From contig NC_073746.1 of NCBI RefSeq assembly GCF_029784135.1, positions 258,020,994-258,084,993 on the forward strand: a stretch of DNA of 64,000 bases. Direction: 5' to 3'. The DNA is from Toxorhynchites rutilus septentrionalis (lineage: Eukaryota; Arthropoda; Insecta; Diptera; Culicidae). Position numbers and translations under genes: made by a program. Under the pieces are notes generated by a model. The model had not been told where the DNA came from and searched no databases. It saw only the letters and a program-made list of their open reading frames with translations. Positions 30,125 through 41,281 of this stretch are shown here, piece by piece (position 1 is the first letter of the stretch; every line of letters begins with the position of its first letter).

Positions 30125-31000
30125 AGCTACCACTTATATCGATTTCATTCAATTTTGAGTAACTTTATTGGATAATAAATACGATTTAAAGCAAGTATGT
30201 TTGGAAGGTGTTTTCAATCTCAATTAAAAACCTCAATAAAATACAAAAATAAGTGGAGTTTTCTACAATATTGCTTTGATAAAAGAACATACATTGTGAT
30301 ATAGAGCGAAAATCATTCGATTGAGCCGCATACAGGAAAATAACAGCCGGGGAAATTGAGTGTTCGAAAAATCGAACGATGGCCATAACGAACATTTTTT
30401 TTCTGCTGAATCAACACCAACACATCTAACCTCCGCTACGCATTTTGATTTGTTTACTTTAAAAGACGGAAGGTTTTTCATTTATTCTTGCATTTTCAGT
30501 TGTGAATGTTTGCAAATATCGATTAATTTAGCAAATATTATTTTTTGTCCGTAACAACCTTAGGTGATGGCGGCCCGTAGAATTTCTTTTGTGGGGGAGC
30601 TGGAGGAAATGATCAGTACGTGTAACGAGGATTCTAATGAGATTGTTTGCGTGAATATTCTTCCGCCGGACCGAATAATAACCTCCCAACTCTCTATGCC
30701 ATTGTTTTTTAGCAGTACTCTGGTACTTTGCAGGTTTTGGAAAACCTGCGATTTTTTCGGGAAATGGATAATTGAAGAGACTAGTTTTTAAGCATTGACA
30801 TTTCTCAACAGTTAACAATAAAAATAACAGCATATGCTTTCGTTTGAAAGAAAAAGCCTGTCAGTAATAAGTTAAAATTACATGAAATAAGAAATGCCAC
30901 ATCTCACCTTAGGTGGATTAATTTGGATTTATCAGCCGTATGGCACCCGCCATGTTTTTGGTGCCAACATCTCAAACGTCAGAAGTATTTGTTTTCTTCA
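30125..31000. other. No gene recognised
   Basis: AT-rich. A 75-codon ORF at 30564-30791 has an acidic N-terminal stretch but no family I can name. A GTTCGAAAAATCGAAC palindrome lies at 30362-30377, and the surrounding 60 bp resemble, in inverse, 31700-31760. Confidence 0.4.
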
Positions 31001-31004
31001 AAAC

Positions 31005-31450
31005 AGCGATCCGCGTTGACGCCATTGAGCTTCGTTTACTAGTTTAGGGGAGCGTCAAAGAATAGCTGATTTTCAGTCGGAATAAACGTTTTCAAAATTA
31101 AAATTATGAATGAAAATTAGCTTTTTCATATCAAATTAGTATTCTATTTAAATTAAAAACATTTTTGTTTGCAGTTGGGGGAAAGGTCTCATACGAAAAT
31201 TGTTTATGGAGACAACTTTATATTATAATAAAAAAAATCAGTAACAATGTTGGAATTGTATAGCCATATGGTTGAATGAAAGTCAGAAATATGTGTCTCA
31301 AGTAATTAAATAACATGTGAAAATTTTGATTCAAATTTTAAATTCAAAAACCGGCTTGGTGTCTTCTAATCTGATAGAGATTACACTAACTAGTTTGGGA
31401 CCCAATTTATGGCCCTAATTTGAAGTCGCCACCAGACGTCGACACTATTT
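31005..31450 (-). repeat. About 440-bp dispersed repeat, copy 2
   Basis: Co-linear with 3995-4440 over its full length, with scattered indels, ending at CCACCAGACGTCGACACT. A more degraded relative seems to lie at 43950-44180. Confidence 0.65.
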
Positions 31451-34350
31451 TTCTGTCATCGCGAATTACCAATTTACCACTATCTGACATATCGTGAAAT
31501 CGATGATGAACTTTTACAGCAGAGGGATAGTGAGATATGCGGTGACGGTAGGTAGAGTGAGATAGCGATAATCGTGCCACACACCTGGGATTTATACTTA
31601 GAGACCTCCATTCTCCTGTTCTTGTTCTTCCGGGAGTCCAAAATTGATGCATTTATGAATACCGTATATTTGCTAATTGAAGTGACTTTTAGTTCGCAGT
31701 GTGTTTGTACTTGCAAAATAAAGTGCGGGTTTCGGCCAATGTTCGATTTTTCGAACAGTCATTTCCCGGAAAATGGAAGATGGGAAAAAAATAATTCTTG
31801 AACATTGGAGTTCCTTTAGCGTTAATAATCGAAATACAACAATGGCTTTCGTCAAAAAAAAAAACTTTTTTACAGCTTGGTCGTTAATGGCTTAAATAAG
31901 AATTTCACCGTATTGTAGCAAGCAATATACTATTTTTAATGTTTTTTTATTACTCTGAACACTTCTTACTTTCCTCTGAAATCTACCCTTCCCCTTCCAT
32001 AAGCCCATCCTATAGGGGAAGGTGGTCCTAACGCGACCGGTGGTCCTGAACCTACCCTCCTTTGTATCTCAAGAACGGTGCTTCCTATTGAATTTTCAAT
32101 AGTGTCAAATGAAAGGTGTCATAACGCTGACAATTTGATAATATGGTGACTTTTTCCTTTCTCTCTTCATTCTAGCGTTTTAGCGCCATTTTACGTTTTC
32201 ATTCCTTCAAAACAGAGAAGAAACATATTCGACCTGTGTGCAAAATGAGTTCTATGTTCTTTTAGATTGTGAAACATTGCAAAACAAGGCAATTTTAATT
32301 GTTTATGGTATGTTCATCAAAATAAGCTATATAAATTGAATCTACCTGTTACCTGTAATACACGGTATGTCTTTATTTGGGAAAAGTGGGGGTGGTCCTA
32401 AACCGACCTCCAGTTTTTATATCGTGATTGTTTAACACGTTCGCTCTGGTGCTTGCCATCAATGGCTAGCACAATCCTAGTTCATCGGGTGGCGCTCACT
32501 ACAGGGGGAACGCATTTGATTTAGCTATCAGAAACTTTTGATAAACCGCGCACATACCTGTGCAAGGGCGTTTATGTTTGCGTGTTGAAGATGACTTTGA
32601 CTTTGACGTTGACTTTGATAGTTGATCGTTGATCGTTGATGTTTGTGTGTGCATTTGTATATGCACTTTCTTTGTATAACTCCGCACACGTCGCTCTAAG
32701 GCTAAGTTCTTTTCACTCAAGCATTATCTCTCTCTCACTTAAATCCTATCTTTCACTATCAAACATTATTCTTTTTTTATTTCTCTTCGCGCACCCATGG
32801 ATATATGCCAACATTACCATTCACGATCGTATTGTGGGAATTCATGCCATTCCTGGTCTTTTATATCCGTTTTTAACGAATCGGAAGTCACCATCCTCGA
32901 TTCCGAAATGGCATCAGAATACGCTATTCGACTTTCGCTGGTAAGCTTATATTGTATGGGTTTTCCATATTTTTTTAGCATTCAATACTATCATCAGCAA
33001 ACCGCAAACAAAATAAGATTATATGTTATATTATGGAATCTACGTTCATATATTGTTGATAAAACATAGGAGAAAGATCATTTGTATCCAAAACATACGG
33101 AACTGTAATTAATTAAATTAATCTTTAATGTTCAACAGTCCGAAACAGCAAAAAAGTCAGGTGTTGCCACGTCACAAAAGTATTTGACTAACAACAAGCC
33201 AATCTAACTAGAAAATATTCTCCAACTGAAGATTCTTGTTGGAAATTTTCTCAATTTTACTATAACATCGGTTAATTTTGTGTGCTTTATTCATGAAAAC
33301 GCAATAAAGTGTTTGTAGTGAGTCAAAATGTTGTTACGTCGTATACTGGAACGGATCGTATACTTTTCGTGACGTGACAACAACTTCTGGAGACAGTTGA
33401 TACTCCTCTATTTGTGGACCGATCTAAACCAAATTGTGTGGGCTGTTGACCTTCATTGTTTGCTCAGAGAAACCCAAGTATAAAAATGTTTGAACCTATG
33501 TTCATCTACTAAACTAAAAAATGGTCTATTTTTGTGACGTGACAACGCTTCAAAATACCTGTTTCTCAAATGCTTGTTTCTCATAAATTACAAAATGAAA
33601 CGTAGGTCTACCCACGGCTCTACCAACAAGCATTTAATCACACATTCAAGGGTATATAGACATTAAAGTTTGGTTAAGCATGTGCAGAGATATCTCAAGA
33701 AACATGAAAATAGTGAAAACCTAAAATATTTTAAATATAATTATGTAGTTTTTTAAACTCGCCTCTCTCGAAGGTTGGTGCATAAAAATTAAATTTGTTA
33801 CAAAAAATTTATGATTTAACTAGTGCTTTTTCAAATAACGTTTTCTATTTTCTCCTAAAACTAGATTTAAAATTTAGTTCTCTGGTGCATAACCTCATGG
33901 AATTGGTCCTTTACAATTTCCTTCTACTATAAATTGTCTAGTACTAGTACAGTACTAGTACTACAAAAAATCGTCCTTATAATATAAAATTATTTTCAGA
34001 CACAATTCTCGCTAAAGATTCTTCAAGCATTTGGAAATAACATGTTTCTCCGTTGCATGGAATACATGTTTGATACAGAGAATATTACAAAATAAAGACA
34101 GCTCAAATCGGACCATTCCTTCCTCGGATTTAGGGCACACCAACACATTTGGCCTTCCATTTTTGTTTATATAGATAGAAGATATAGGAATGCGTTATTC
34201 CGTCTAAAAAATCCTTTTCCACTTTCGAACAAAGATCAATTTCGTTAGCGCCAACATCAAATGGACTAACAACGCTGAGCTAATTGTAGAACACATAGGA
34301 ATTCAATTTTCCGATTTTACTCTTCGCTATATTGATCTACGGGAAGAGAT
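31451..34350. other. Gene-poor stretch with old repeats
   Basis: No coding motif recognised. Landmarks are GGTGGTCCTAACGCG and GGTGGTCCTAAACCGACC (32021 and 32390), a GACTTTGAC/GTTGATC microrepeat at 32590-32640, GTGACGTGACAAC motifs at 33167 (reverse), 33373 and 33536, and from about 34090 a copy of the CTAGCTGACCC-family body ending near 34330. Confidence 0.4.
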
Positions 34351-34354
34351 CATA

Positions 34355-35215
34355 AATAACTGTGCTCTACTAGTCACGCCCTTTCATCTGATACCCAAAT
34401 AATGGGGTTTTCATAAGATATGTAGTCTGTCATTTTGTAACGGTCGTCATTTTGGATTTCCATTTTTCGTGAATAACTGTGTTCTACTAGATAAGCCCTT
34501 TAATTTGATACCCATATTAATGGGGTTTTGACAAAATATGCAGTCTGTCATTTTATAACGGCCGCCAACTTGGATTTATATTTTACATAAATATCTGCGT
34601 CTGCCTAGTCAAGCACTTTCATTAGATACCCATATTGATGAGGTTTTGAAAAAAAATTTTTTGCCATTTTGAGGTGGTGACCATTTTGGATTTGCATTTT
34701 TCATAAATAACTGTGTTCTACTTGTTCGCGACCCACAACGCGAAAGAGGAGCAAGTATCCATCAAAGCTGCTTTCCTTTTCTATTTCTATCCAAGCCTCT
34801 CCCTCCTTTCCAAAATGCAGTGTGTGGTGCATAACACAAATACAAACAGCAGCAAAATACGAAACGCATACAGAAGATCACTACGAATATTATTTCCATT
34901 CCAAATCCAAACGTTTACCGTGTTAGACCGCAAAAATAAATTCCGTGTTCTAGAAGTTATTCCAAGTGTGTTTAGTTTTCTCCAGTGCAAGCCACATCCG
35001 AATGGTCTTCCATAAGACCAAAGTGCGACTTTACCCCTAATCTGAGCTATCAACCCAGACCTCCTTCAGCCGAAGGATCCGACACATCCTCAATGGTGTG
35101 ATCCACCACTACTAGTCAAGCAAATATTGGTGGGGTTTTGACAAAATATGTTGTCTGTCATTTCATAACGGCCGCCATCTTTGATTTCCATTTTACATAA
35201 ATAACAGTATCCTAC
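34355..35215. repeat. About 115-bp tandem repeat, split by a 385-bp insertion
   Basis: Units start near 34360, 34470, 34587 and 34702 and share AATAACTGTGTTCTACTAG, GATACCCATATTAATG, GGGGTTTTGA and GTCTGTCATTTTATAACGGC. The fourth unit stops at 34724 and resumes at about 35108 (ACTAGTCAAGCA). The intervening segment carries CGCGACCCACAACGCG and no recognised family; ORFs in it look incidental. Confidence 0.6.
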
Positions 35216-35995
35216 TACTCAGTTTCGAGAAAACATGTAGACTGCCAAAATTTACAAACATACAAACAGCTAAATAAAAACGCTTAAAAAGCAGCATGTA
35301 TCAAACATATAAATAAATATTCTGTTGCGAAATTTAGAATGGGAAACATATATTTCTTCCGCACTGCCGCAGGCGATAATTTGTCAGAACAAGCGTACGA
35401 TCCACGGTTCTTTACGATTAATGCTTCCTTTACAATGCAGGCTTTTAATCGCATGCGAAATACTCACTAAATGCGATATTTTTCAATGCAGCTCTTTACA
35501 ATGCTTAGCGATATCGCGCGATAATCTGTCATAATCTGTCTGTCAAACCTGCATCCCTCTAATCATACTGTCATTGTTTGTTATGGACAAGATCGTACTA
35601 GATTGGTGGAACAAAATCATATCGCTAGAAATGTGAATGGAAGTATAAAACTCCAAATAATTAATAATTGAAAAACTAACGAATTCAATCAAATATTAAC
35701 AAAAATGTGTAAAAATAATTATGATTATGCAGCAATACGCTTGCAATAAGTGATCGATTCAGCTCTCACTTTATGAAGCGTTTCATATGTACAGAGCTGA
35801 ACATTTCTTTCGATATATCGTTCCACCCATCAAGCATATTTTGTTCCACCTGTCTGATGTATATAGTGTCTCCTATCAAAGCAACGCGATTTTCGCAGCC
35901 AAAGCTTGGAGAGCTCTATCTTTTTTCGCACTGTCATGGGTGATTTCGCGCTTTTCTCTGATTGGTTGACGAGTAAAAATCGCGCTCATTGTGGA
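35216..35995. other. No gene recognised
   Basis: AT-rich sequence without coding or RNA motifs I can support. Confidence 0.4.
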
Positions 35996-35999
35996 TGAT

Positions 36000-36196
36000 T
36001 GTAAATCCGGCATAAGCCGTCTCTTAAAAAATTCACGGTTCTTTTATGAATCGTGGCTCTTTTTTGAACCGTGGTTCATTTAAGTAAGAGCCGTTCATTT
36101 GAGAGCCGCGACTTATTTCTAAAGAACCGTGGATCGTAAGCTCTTTTTGACGAACCGACTCAAATGAGTGACTCGTGAGCGCTCCCCCATCTCTAC
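36000..36196. repeat. hAT-like transposon end
   Basis: Many copies of short GAACCGTGG/GGCTCTT/AAGAGCCG motifs in both orientations lead up to CCCCCATCTCTA at 36185-36196. Many hAT elements begin TAGAGATGGG and have such subterminal repeats. No transposase or opposite end was found. Confidence 0.4.
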
Positions 36197-36489
36197 ACTG
36201 AGTGGTGCCCCGGTATGTCTAATTAGAGGTAACTTACTGTATTTCGCCCACTACTCCACCCTGAAATGTCACACTGGCCTATGTCATAAACGAGAAAAAA
36301 AACAAAAACATTACTCACAACTCTTACGTGGACTATTGTTTAGCAGTAATAAAGCTTTTTCTTTATATTGAAAGGTAGATTTTGTTTCTCTTATAGGACT
36401 TCTTTCTTTTTCATAATGGATCAACTTCAAGGGTGAATATTCCGAAAAATGTATATTATTCAAATGCATAACTTTTTTTTCATTTCTCT

Positions 36490-37079
36490 ATGTCAAGATC
36501 TGGTTATGACGACGTTATCGAATGTCCTTACGAGAAATCTCACCAGATTCGAAAAAGTCGAATGCAAACCCATATAACAAAGTGTAAGAAGAATCATAAA
36601 GACTTGAATTACATGAAGTGTCCTTTTAATGAGATTCATTTTGTGCCAAAGAAAGATTTGGAGGTGCCTGAAAATTGATATTTATTGCCGCGAAAAATTC
36701 AAAGATTTATTTATTCTCTCAGGTCCACAAAAGAGAGTGTCCAGATAGGGGATTGTTCGAACGCTATAAGTACGATATTTCAACCCCGGCACCCATACAG
36801 CATACAAAGAATGTGATAACTCCGGAGGAATCATATGCCCCCGTCAGTGATGATGAATGCTGGGATTCGGTACGAAGTTGAAAATTATCTATCATTCTAA
36901 AATCTTTTATTAAACATATCGAATTTTCATAGTATGACGACAAACCATATGATCCAAGCGAGCAAATAAAAAATCGTAACGTGATCCGCAAATGTATGGG
37001 GAAGACGCCTTCAGAGAAGAAAGCTTTTAAAGAGGCGGAACGGCTACGCTTGCAAGAACATCGTAACATGGACTTATAA
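36490..37079 (+). CDS. GTSF1/Asterix-like CHHC zinc-finger protein, paralogue A
   Basis: Small nuclear protein with two U11-48K-type CHHC zinc fingers. In flies and mammals such proteins bind Piwi-class Argonautes and are needed for piRNA-guided transposon silencing. Exons 36490-36663, 36723-36869 and 36933-37079 (all phase 0; GAG|GTGCCT, TCG|GTACGA) give 155 residues. Finger 1 is CPYEKSHQIRKSRMQTHITKC. Finger 2 begins CPFNEIH and closes HKREC after the first intron, each with C-x5-H-x9-H-x3-C spacing. The acidic Trp-containing segment (DDECWDS), which in GTSF1 proteins contacts Piwi, sits at the end of exon 2, followed by a basic C-terminus. The start at 36490 is the first ATG of the open frame; an additional 5' exon as in paralogue B is possible. 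Confidence 0.85.
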
Positions 37080-37187
37080 GCAACAATGCGAATTTTCGAA
37101 ACGATGTTATTGTTCACAGATTTTATCTGAAGCATAAGAAAAATATTTTGAATAAAGAAGCGTAGTTGATGAATGTTGAGATGGTTT

Positions 37188-37235
37188 GTCATGCAATTTA
37201 TACACTAACCCCCTTCAGTGTATAAATTGCATGAC
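37188..37235. repeat. Perfect 19-bp-arm inverted repeat at the LINE target site
   Basis: Arms 37188-37206 and 37217-37235 (GTCATGCAATTTATACACT and complement) with a 10-base spacer containing CCCCC. It lies just after the 3' end of GTSF1-like A and overlaps the 9-bp target duplication of the neighbouring I element. Confidence 0.9.
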
Positions 37236-37603
37236 TGAGGTTTTTTTTTTTCCAATTCATTTATTTGTAAGGCTCAATCGCATGAGCTTTGCGGAGCCAC
37301 TAATTCATGATTTGTTTTTACAGAATTTCAACTTAAATCTATGTTTAGTAGGTTTCGACCGATTACTCGCGGTTAACTCGAGGTTAGAGGGGCAACAATT
37401 TTTGTGGGATGGATCAGGTTAGGGATATGGATATGAGGTATCGTTGTCTCAACCAAGAGTTGCCGCACGCACTGTAGCATTGTGCATAAAGACCAGAGAT
37501 AGCATCTGGTGTTCGACTATCTGTCGAGGGGGGGCGACGGTGAGATGAGGGGACAAGACAAACAAACTAATAACGAAAAAGAAAAAAAAAACACACAAAA
37601 GCA

Positions 37604-40600
37604 TTAAATTCTTATGCTAGTCCGTTTCACAAACATATAGATCAACTGCATATAGCAGATGTCGCGAGTTCCCAACACGTCTCTAACAGGAACATAGGGT
37701 TGTCTTCTTTGGGCCCTAAGGGCATTCAAAAGGTACTCTCTGGCTGCGTAATTATCCGTACATTGCCAAACTGCGTGATCGATGTCATCGTAACCGTTTC
37801 CACACCGACAGACGTTGCTTTGAACAAGATTTATTCTGTGGAGATGCACATCTAGCGAGTAGTGGTTGGACATAAGTCTACTCATTACACGAATGAAGTC
37901 ACGACTTACGTCCAAACCTTTGAACCACGCTCTCGAAGAAACCTTTGGAATAATTGAATATAACCACCGCCCAAGACTTCCAGTGTCCCAATCGGTTTGC
38001 CAACTCAAGAGGGAACTCTGACGCAGTAATTGGAAAAATTCATCGTATGAAATCTGTCTATCAAACAATTCGCCTTCCTGGGCACCCACCTTTGCGAGAG
38101 TGTCCGCTTTCTCATTGCCAGGAATTGAGCAATGAGAGGGTACCCATACAAAGGTTAACTTATAAGATCTTTCGATCAGTGCACTCATCTGCTGCCTCAC
38201 TTTTGCGAGGAAATAAGATGGGTGCCTACTAGTTTTCATCGACTGGAAAGCCTCAAGCGAACTGAGACTATCCGAGAAAATGAAGTAATGGTCTGCAGGC
38301 TTGTTGGAGATCATCCCCAATGCGAAGTCGATTGCTGCCAGCTTAGCAACATAAACGGAACAAGGTTCCTGCAGTTTACGGAAGGCGCTCGAATTTTCAT
38401 TGAAAACACCGAGGCCAGTGGATCCATTGAGGCGAGACCCATCAGTGAAGTATCTTTTCATGCAATTGACTTTTTGGTACTTTCGGTTAAAAATACGGGG
38501 AATGAAAGTTGGTCGAAGCTGATCTGAAATCCCAAGTATTGCTTGTTTCATCGACAGATCGTATTCAATTGAGGAACTGCTGAAGTGAGCACGATCTGGA
38601 GTAAACGATGGAAGACAAATATCTGACGAAATATAGTGGTAATAAATTCTCATAAACCGAGATTGTATATTTAGATGAAGAATTTTTTCAAAGTTTTCAA
38701 TCACAAGTGTGTTCGTGACACCGCATTTCACCAGTATTCTGAGAGAAAGTTCCCAGAATCGGTTCTGTAGAGGAGTTACTCCTGCCAGAACCTCGAGACT
38801 CATGTTATGCGTTGAGTGCATACAGCCGAGAGCTATACGCAGACAATGATATTGAATTCGTTCCAATTTTAGAAGGTGACTTTTAGCTGCTGAGAGAAAG
38901 CAGAAAGAGCCATACTCCAGAATAGATAGAATAGTTGTTTTATAAAGCGTTATGAGATCTCCCGGATGAGCTCCCCACCACGTGCCGCAAATCGAACGGA
39001 GAAAGTTGACCCTCTTTTGACATTTTTGCTTCAAATACGTAATGTGGGTATTCCAAGTGCATTTTGAATCAAACCAGACACCAAGGTACTTGAAGGTCAA
39101 TGATTGGGTAATGCTTCTGCCCAAAAGCTTGAGTTGCAGTTGGGCTGGGAACCGCTTTCGAGTTAACACTACCAGTTCTGTTTTCTGCGGCGAGAATTCG
39201 ATCCCTAAGTTCCTTGCCCAGGAAGACAAGTTACCTAGGGAATTTTGCAATGGTCTTTGCAAGTTTTCGGCATGGGAACCTCTGACGGAAACCACACCAT
39301 CATCTGCAAGTTGTCTTAGCGTGCATTGTTCTGCCAAACAACTGTCAATATCTTTCACATAAAAATTATAAAGAAGGGGGCTGAGACATGAGCCTTGGGG
39401 TAGACCCATATAACTATTTCTGGAAGTTGTCAGTTGTCCAAGGGTAAAGTTAATTCGCTTTTCTGACAACAAATTGTACAAGAAGTTATTCAAAATTCCA
39501 GGAAGTCCACATCTGTCCAGATTGTCTGACAGAATTTCTATGGAAACCGAATCAAAAGCTCCCTTAATATCCAAGAATACTGAAGCCAGTTGCTCCTTGT
39601 GCGCAAAGGCCAGTTGAATATCCGTAGAAAGCAACGCTAGACAATCGTTTGTTCCTTTGCTCTTACGAAACCCAAATTGTGTACTTGATAGCAAATTATT
39701 TGTCTCGATCCATTGATCGAGTCTTCGAAGGATCATTTTCTCCAGCAATTTTCTAATGCACGAGAGCATAGCAATCGGACGGTATGAGTTATGGTCAGAC
39801 GCTGGTTTGCCAGGTTTTTGAATTGCTATTATTTTGACCTGTCTCCATTCGGGTGGCACAATATTGTTTTCTAGTAGGGTATTGAATAAGTCTAGCAAGC
39901 GTCTTTTCGCGATATCGGGAAGATTTTTTAGAAGAACGAATTTAATCATATCGCTTCCGGGTGAAGAGTTGTTCGATGAAAGAAGAGCCATAGAAAATTC
40001 CAGCATTGAGAATGGTCTGTCCAGAGGTCCACCGCTTAGAGACGTTTCTCGAAGAATATGTTGGGCTGGAACTGAGTCTGGACAAACCTTTTTAGCGAAA
40101 TCGAATATCCATCGGTTGGAGTATTCCTCACTCTCGTTAGTAGATGAGCGGTTACGCATGTTGCGAGCTACCCTCCACAAGGTACGTATTGAGGTTTCAC
40201 GAGAAAGACCTTCAATGAAATTGCGCCAGTAACCGCGTTTTTTTGCTTTAATTAATTGTTTCAGCTGTATTTCAAGCTTCGAATATTCCTCGAAGTGTGT
40301 GGATGTTCCATGTCTACGAAAAGCTTTGAAAGCATCCGATTTTTTCAAATACAATTTTGTGCATTCGTCGTCCCAGCCAGGAGTGGCTGGTTTTCTTTTA
40401 AACGGAGCACTTGGAACTTTTCTTCTTTGTGCTTCCAATGAGCTTTTATACATCAAATCTACGAAAAATCGATATTCTTCCAATGGTGGAAGTATATCTA
40501 TTGATTCGACACCAATTGTTACCGCCGTTGCAAATTTTTGCCAGTCGATGTTCCTTGTTAGATCAAATGGAACTCGAGATGGTTCAGTGGATTGCGGGCT

Positions 40601-41281
40601 ACACTTGATTGATATATTGATTGGCAAGTGATCGCTACCATGGGGATCATTGATGACCTTCCACTGACAATCTAATGATAGCGAGCTTGAGCAAAAAGAT
40701 AGGTCGAGTCGACTTTCTCGAGCCGGAGGTTTTGGAATTCGTGTCGCTTCACCAGTGTTCAAGATAGTTAAATTGAAATCGTCACATAAATCGTAAAAAA
40801 TAGCCGCTCTAGCGTCATCATAAGGATCACCCCACCCAGTACCATGGGAGTTCATGTCACCCAGTATTAGAACTGGGGATGAGAGAATCGAGACTAGATT
40901 CCAAAGATGACTACGGCTAATGTTAGTATTTGGAGGAACGTATACTGAAGCTATGCAAAGTTCTTTATTCTTTGCAGTTATTTGACACGCGACAATTTCG
41001 ACGTCTGATAGAGCTGGGAGAGGAATTTTATAGAAAGAGTAGCACTTTTTGATCCCCAAAAGTACTCCTCCATAAGAATCATTTCTATCCAGGCGAATAA
41101 TGTTAAAATCGTGGAAGTTGAGTTCTGTATCAGAAGAAAGCCATGTTTCAGAAAGGGCGAATATATCACAGTCATAATTTTGAAGTAGAAATTTGAACGA
41201 GTCTAGTTTAGGCACTAGACTACGGCAGTTCCATTGTAGCACATTGATCATATCTCCTACTACGTTAGGTGAATTATCCAT
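37604..41281 (-). CDS. I-clade ORF2: endonuclease, reverse transcriptase, RNase H, intact (1225 aa)
   Basis: Encodes the target-primed retrotransposition enzyme. From ATG 41281 (MDNSPNVV) the APE endonuclease shows QWNCRSLVPKLDSFKF, SETWLSS, LGDMNSHGTGWGD and HGSDHLPI. The RT shows SPGSDMIKF, YRPIAMLSCIRKLLE, VFLDIKGAFDSV and GLPQGSCLSPLLYNFYV, with LADDGVV at the YADD position. The first residue of that box is Leu, as in the copy at 16630, so it is a family trait rather than damage. The RNase H has YFTDGSRLNGSTG, IFSDSLSSLEA and WVPSHCSIPGNEKADTLAK. A C-terminal CRCGNGYDDIDH motif closes the protein. The start overlaps the ORF1 stop (ATGGATAA), so termination-reinitiation is likely. Confidence 0.9.
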   Translation of the reverse strand: MDNSPNVVGDMINVLQWNCRSLVPKLDSFKFLLQNYDCDIFALSETWLSSDTELNFHDFNIIRLDRNDSYGGVLLGIKKCYSFYKIPLPALSDVEIVACQITAKNKELCIASVYVPPNTNISRSHLWNLVSILSSPVLILGDMNSHGTGWGDPYDDARAAIFYDLCDDFNLTILNTGEATRIPKPPARESRLDLSFCSSSLSLDCQWKVINDPHGSDHLPINISIKCSPQSTEPSRVPFDLTRNIDWQKFATAVTIGVESIDILPPLEEYRFFVDLMYKSSLEAQRRKVPSAPFKRKPATPGWDDECTKLYLKKSDAFKAFRRHGTSTHFEEYSKLEIQLKQLIKAKKRGYWRNFIEGLSRETSIRTLWRVARNMRNRSSTNESEEYSNRWIFDFAKKVCPDSVPAQHILRETSLSGGPLDRPFSMLEFSMALLSSNNSSPGSDMIKFVLLKNLPDIAKRRLLDLFNTLLENNIVPPEWRQVKIIAIQKPGKPASDHNSYRPIAMLSCIRKLLEKMILRRLDQWIETNNLLSSTQFGFRKSKGTNDCLALLSTDIQLAFAHKEQLASVFLDIKGAFDSVSIEILSDNLDRCGLPGILNNFLYNLLSEKRINFTLGQLTTSRNSYMGLPQGSCLSPLLYNFYVKDIDSCLAEQCTLRQLADDGVVSVRGSHAENLQRPLQNSLGNLSSWARNLGIEFSPQKTELVVLTRKRFPAQLQLKLLGRSITQSLTFKYLGVWFDSKCTWNTHITYLKQKCQKRVNFLRSICGTWWGAHPGDLITLYKTTILSILEYGSFCFLSAAKSHLLKLERIQYHCLRIALGCMHSTHNMSLEVLAGVTPLQNRFWELSLRILVKCGVTNTLVIENFEKILHLNIQSRFMRIYYHYISSDICLPSFTPDRAHFSSSSIEYDLSMKQAILGISDQLRPTFIPRIFNRKYQKVNCMKRYFTDGSRLNGSTGLGVFNENSSAFRKLQEPCSVYVAKLAAIDFALGMISNKPADHYFIFSDSLSSLEAFQSMKTSRHPSYFLAKVRQQMSALIERSYKLTFVWVPSHCSIPGNEKADTLAKVGAQEGELFDRQISYDEFFQLLRQSSLLSWQTDWDTGSLGRWLYSIIPKVSSRAWFKGLDVSRDFIRVMSRLMSNHYSLDVHLHRINLVQSNVCRCGNGYDDIDHAVWQCTDNYAAREYLLNALRAQRRQPYVPVRDVLGTRDICYMQLIYMFVKRTSIRI

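Noticed and set aside
30564..30791. Start of a piggyBac-like transposase
   Set aside because: Acidic N-terminal flavour only; no DDE residues or further homology.
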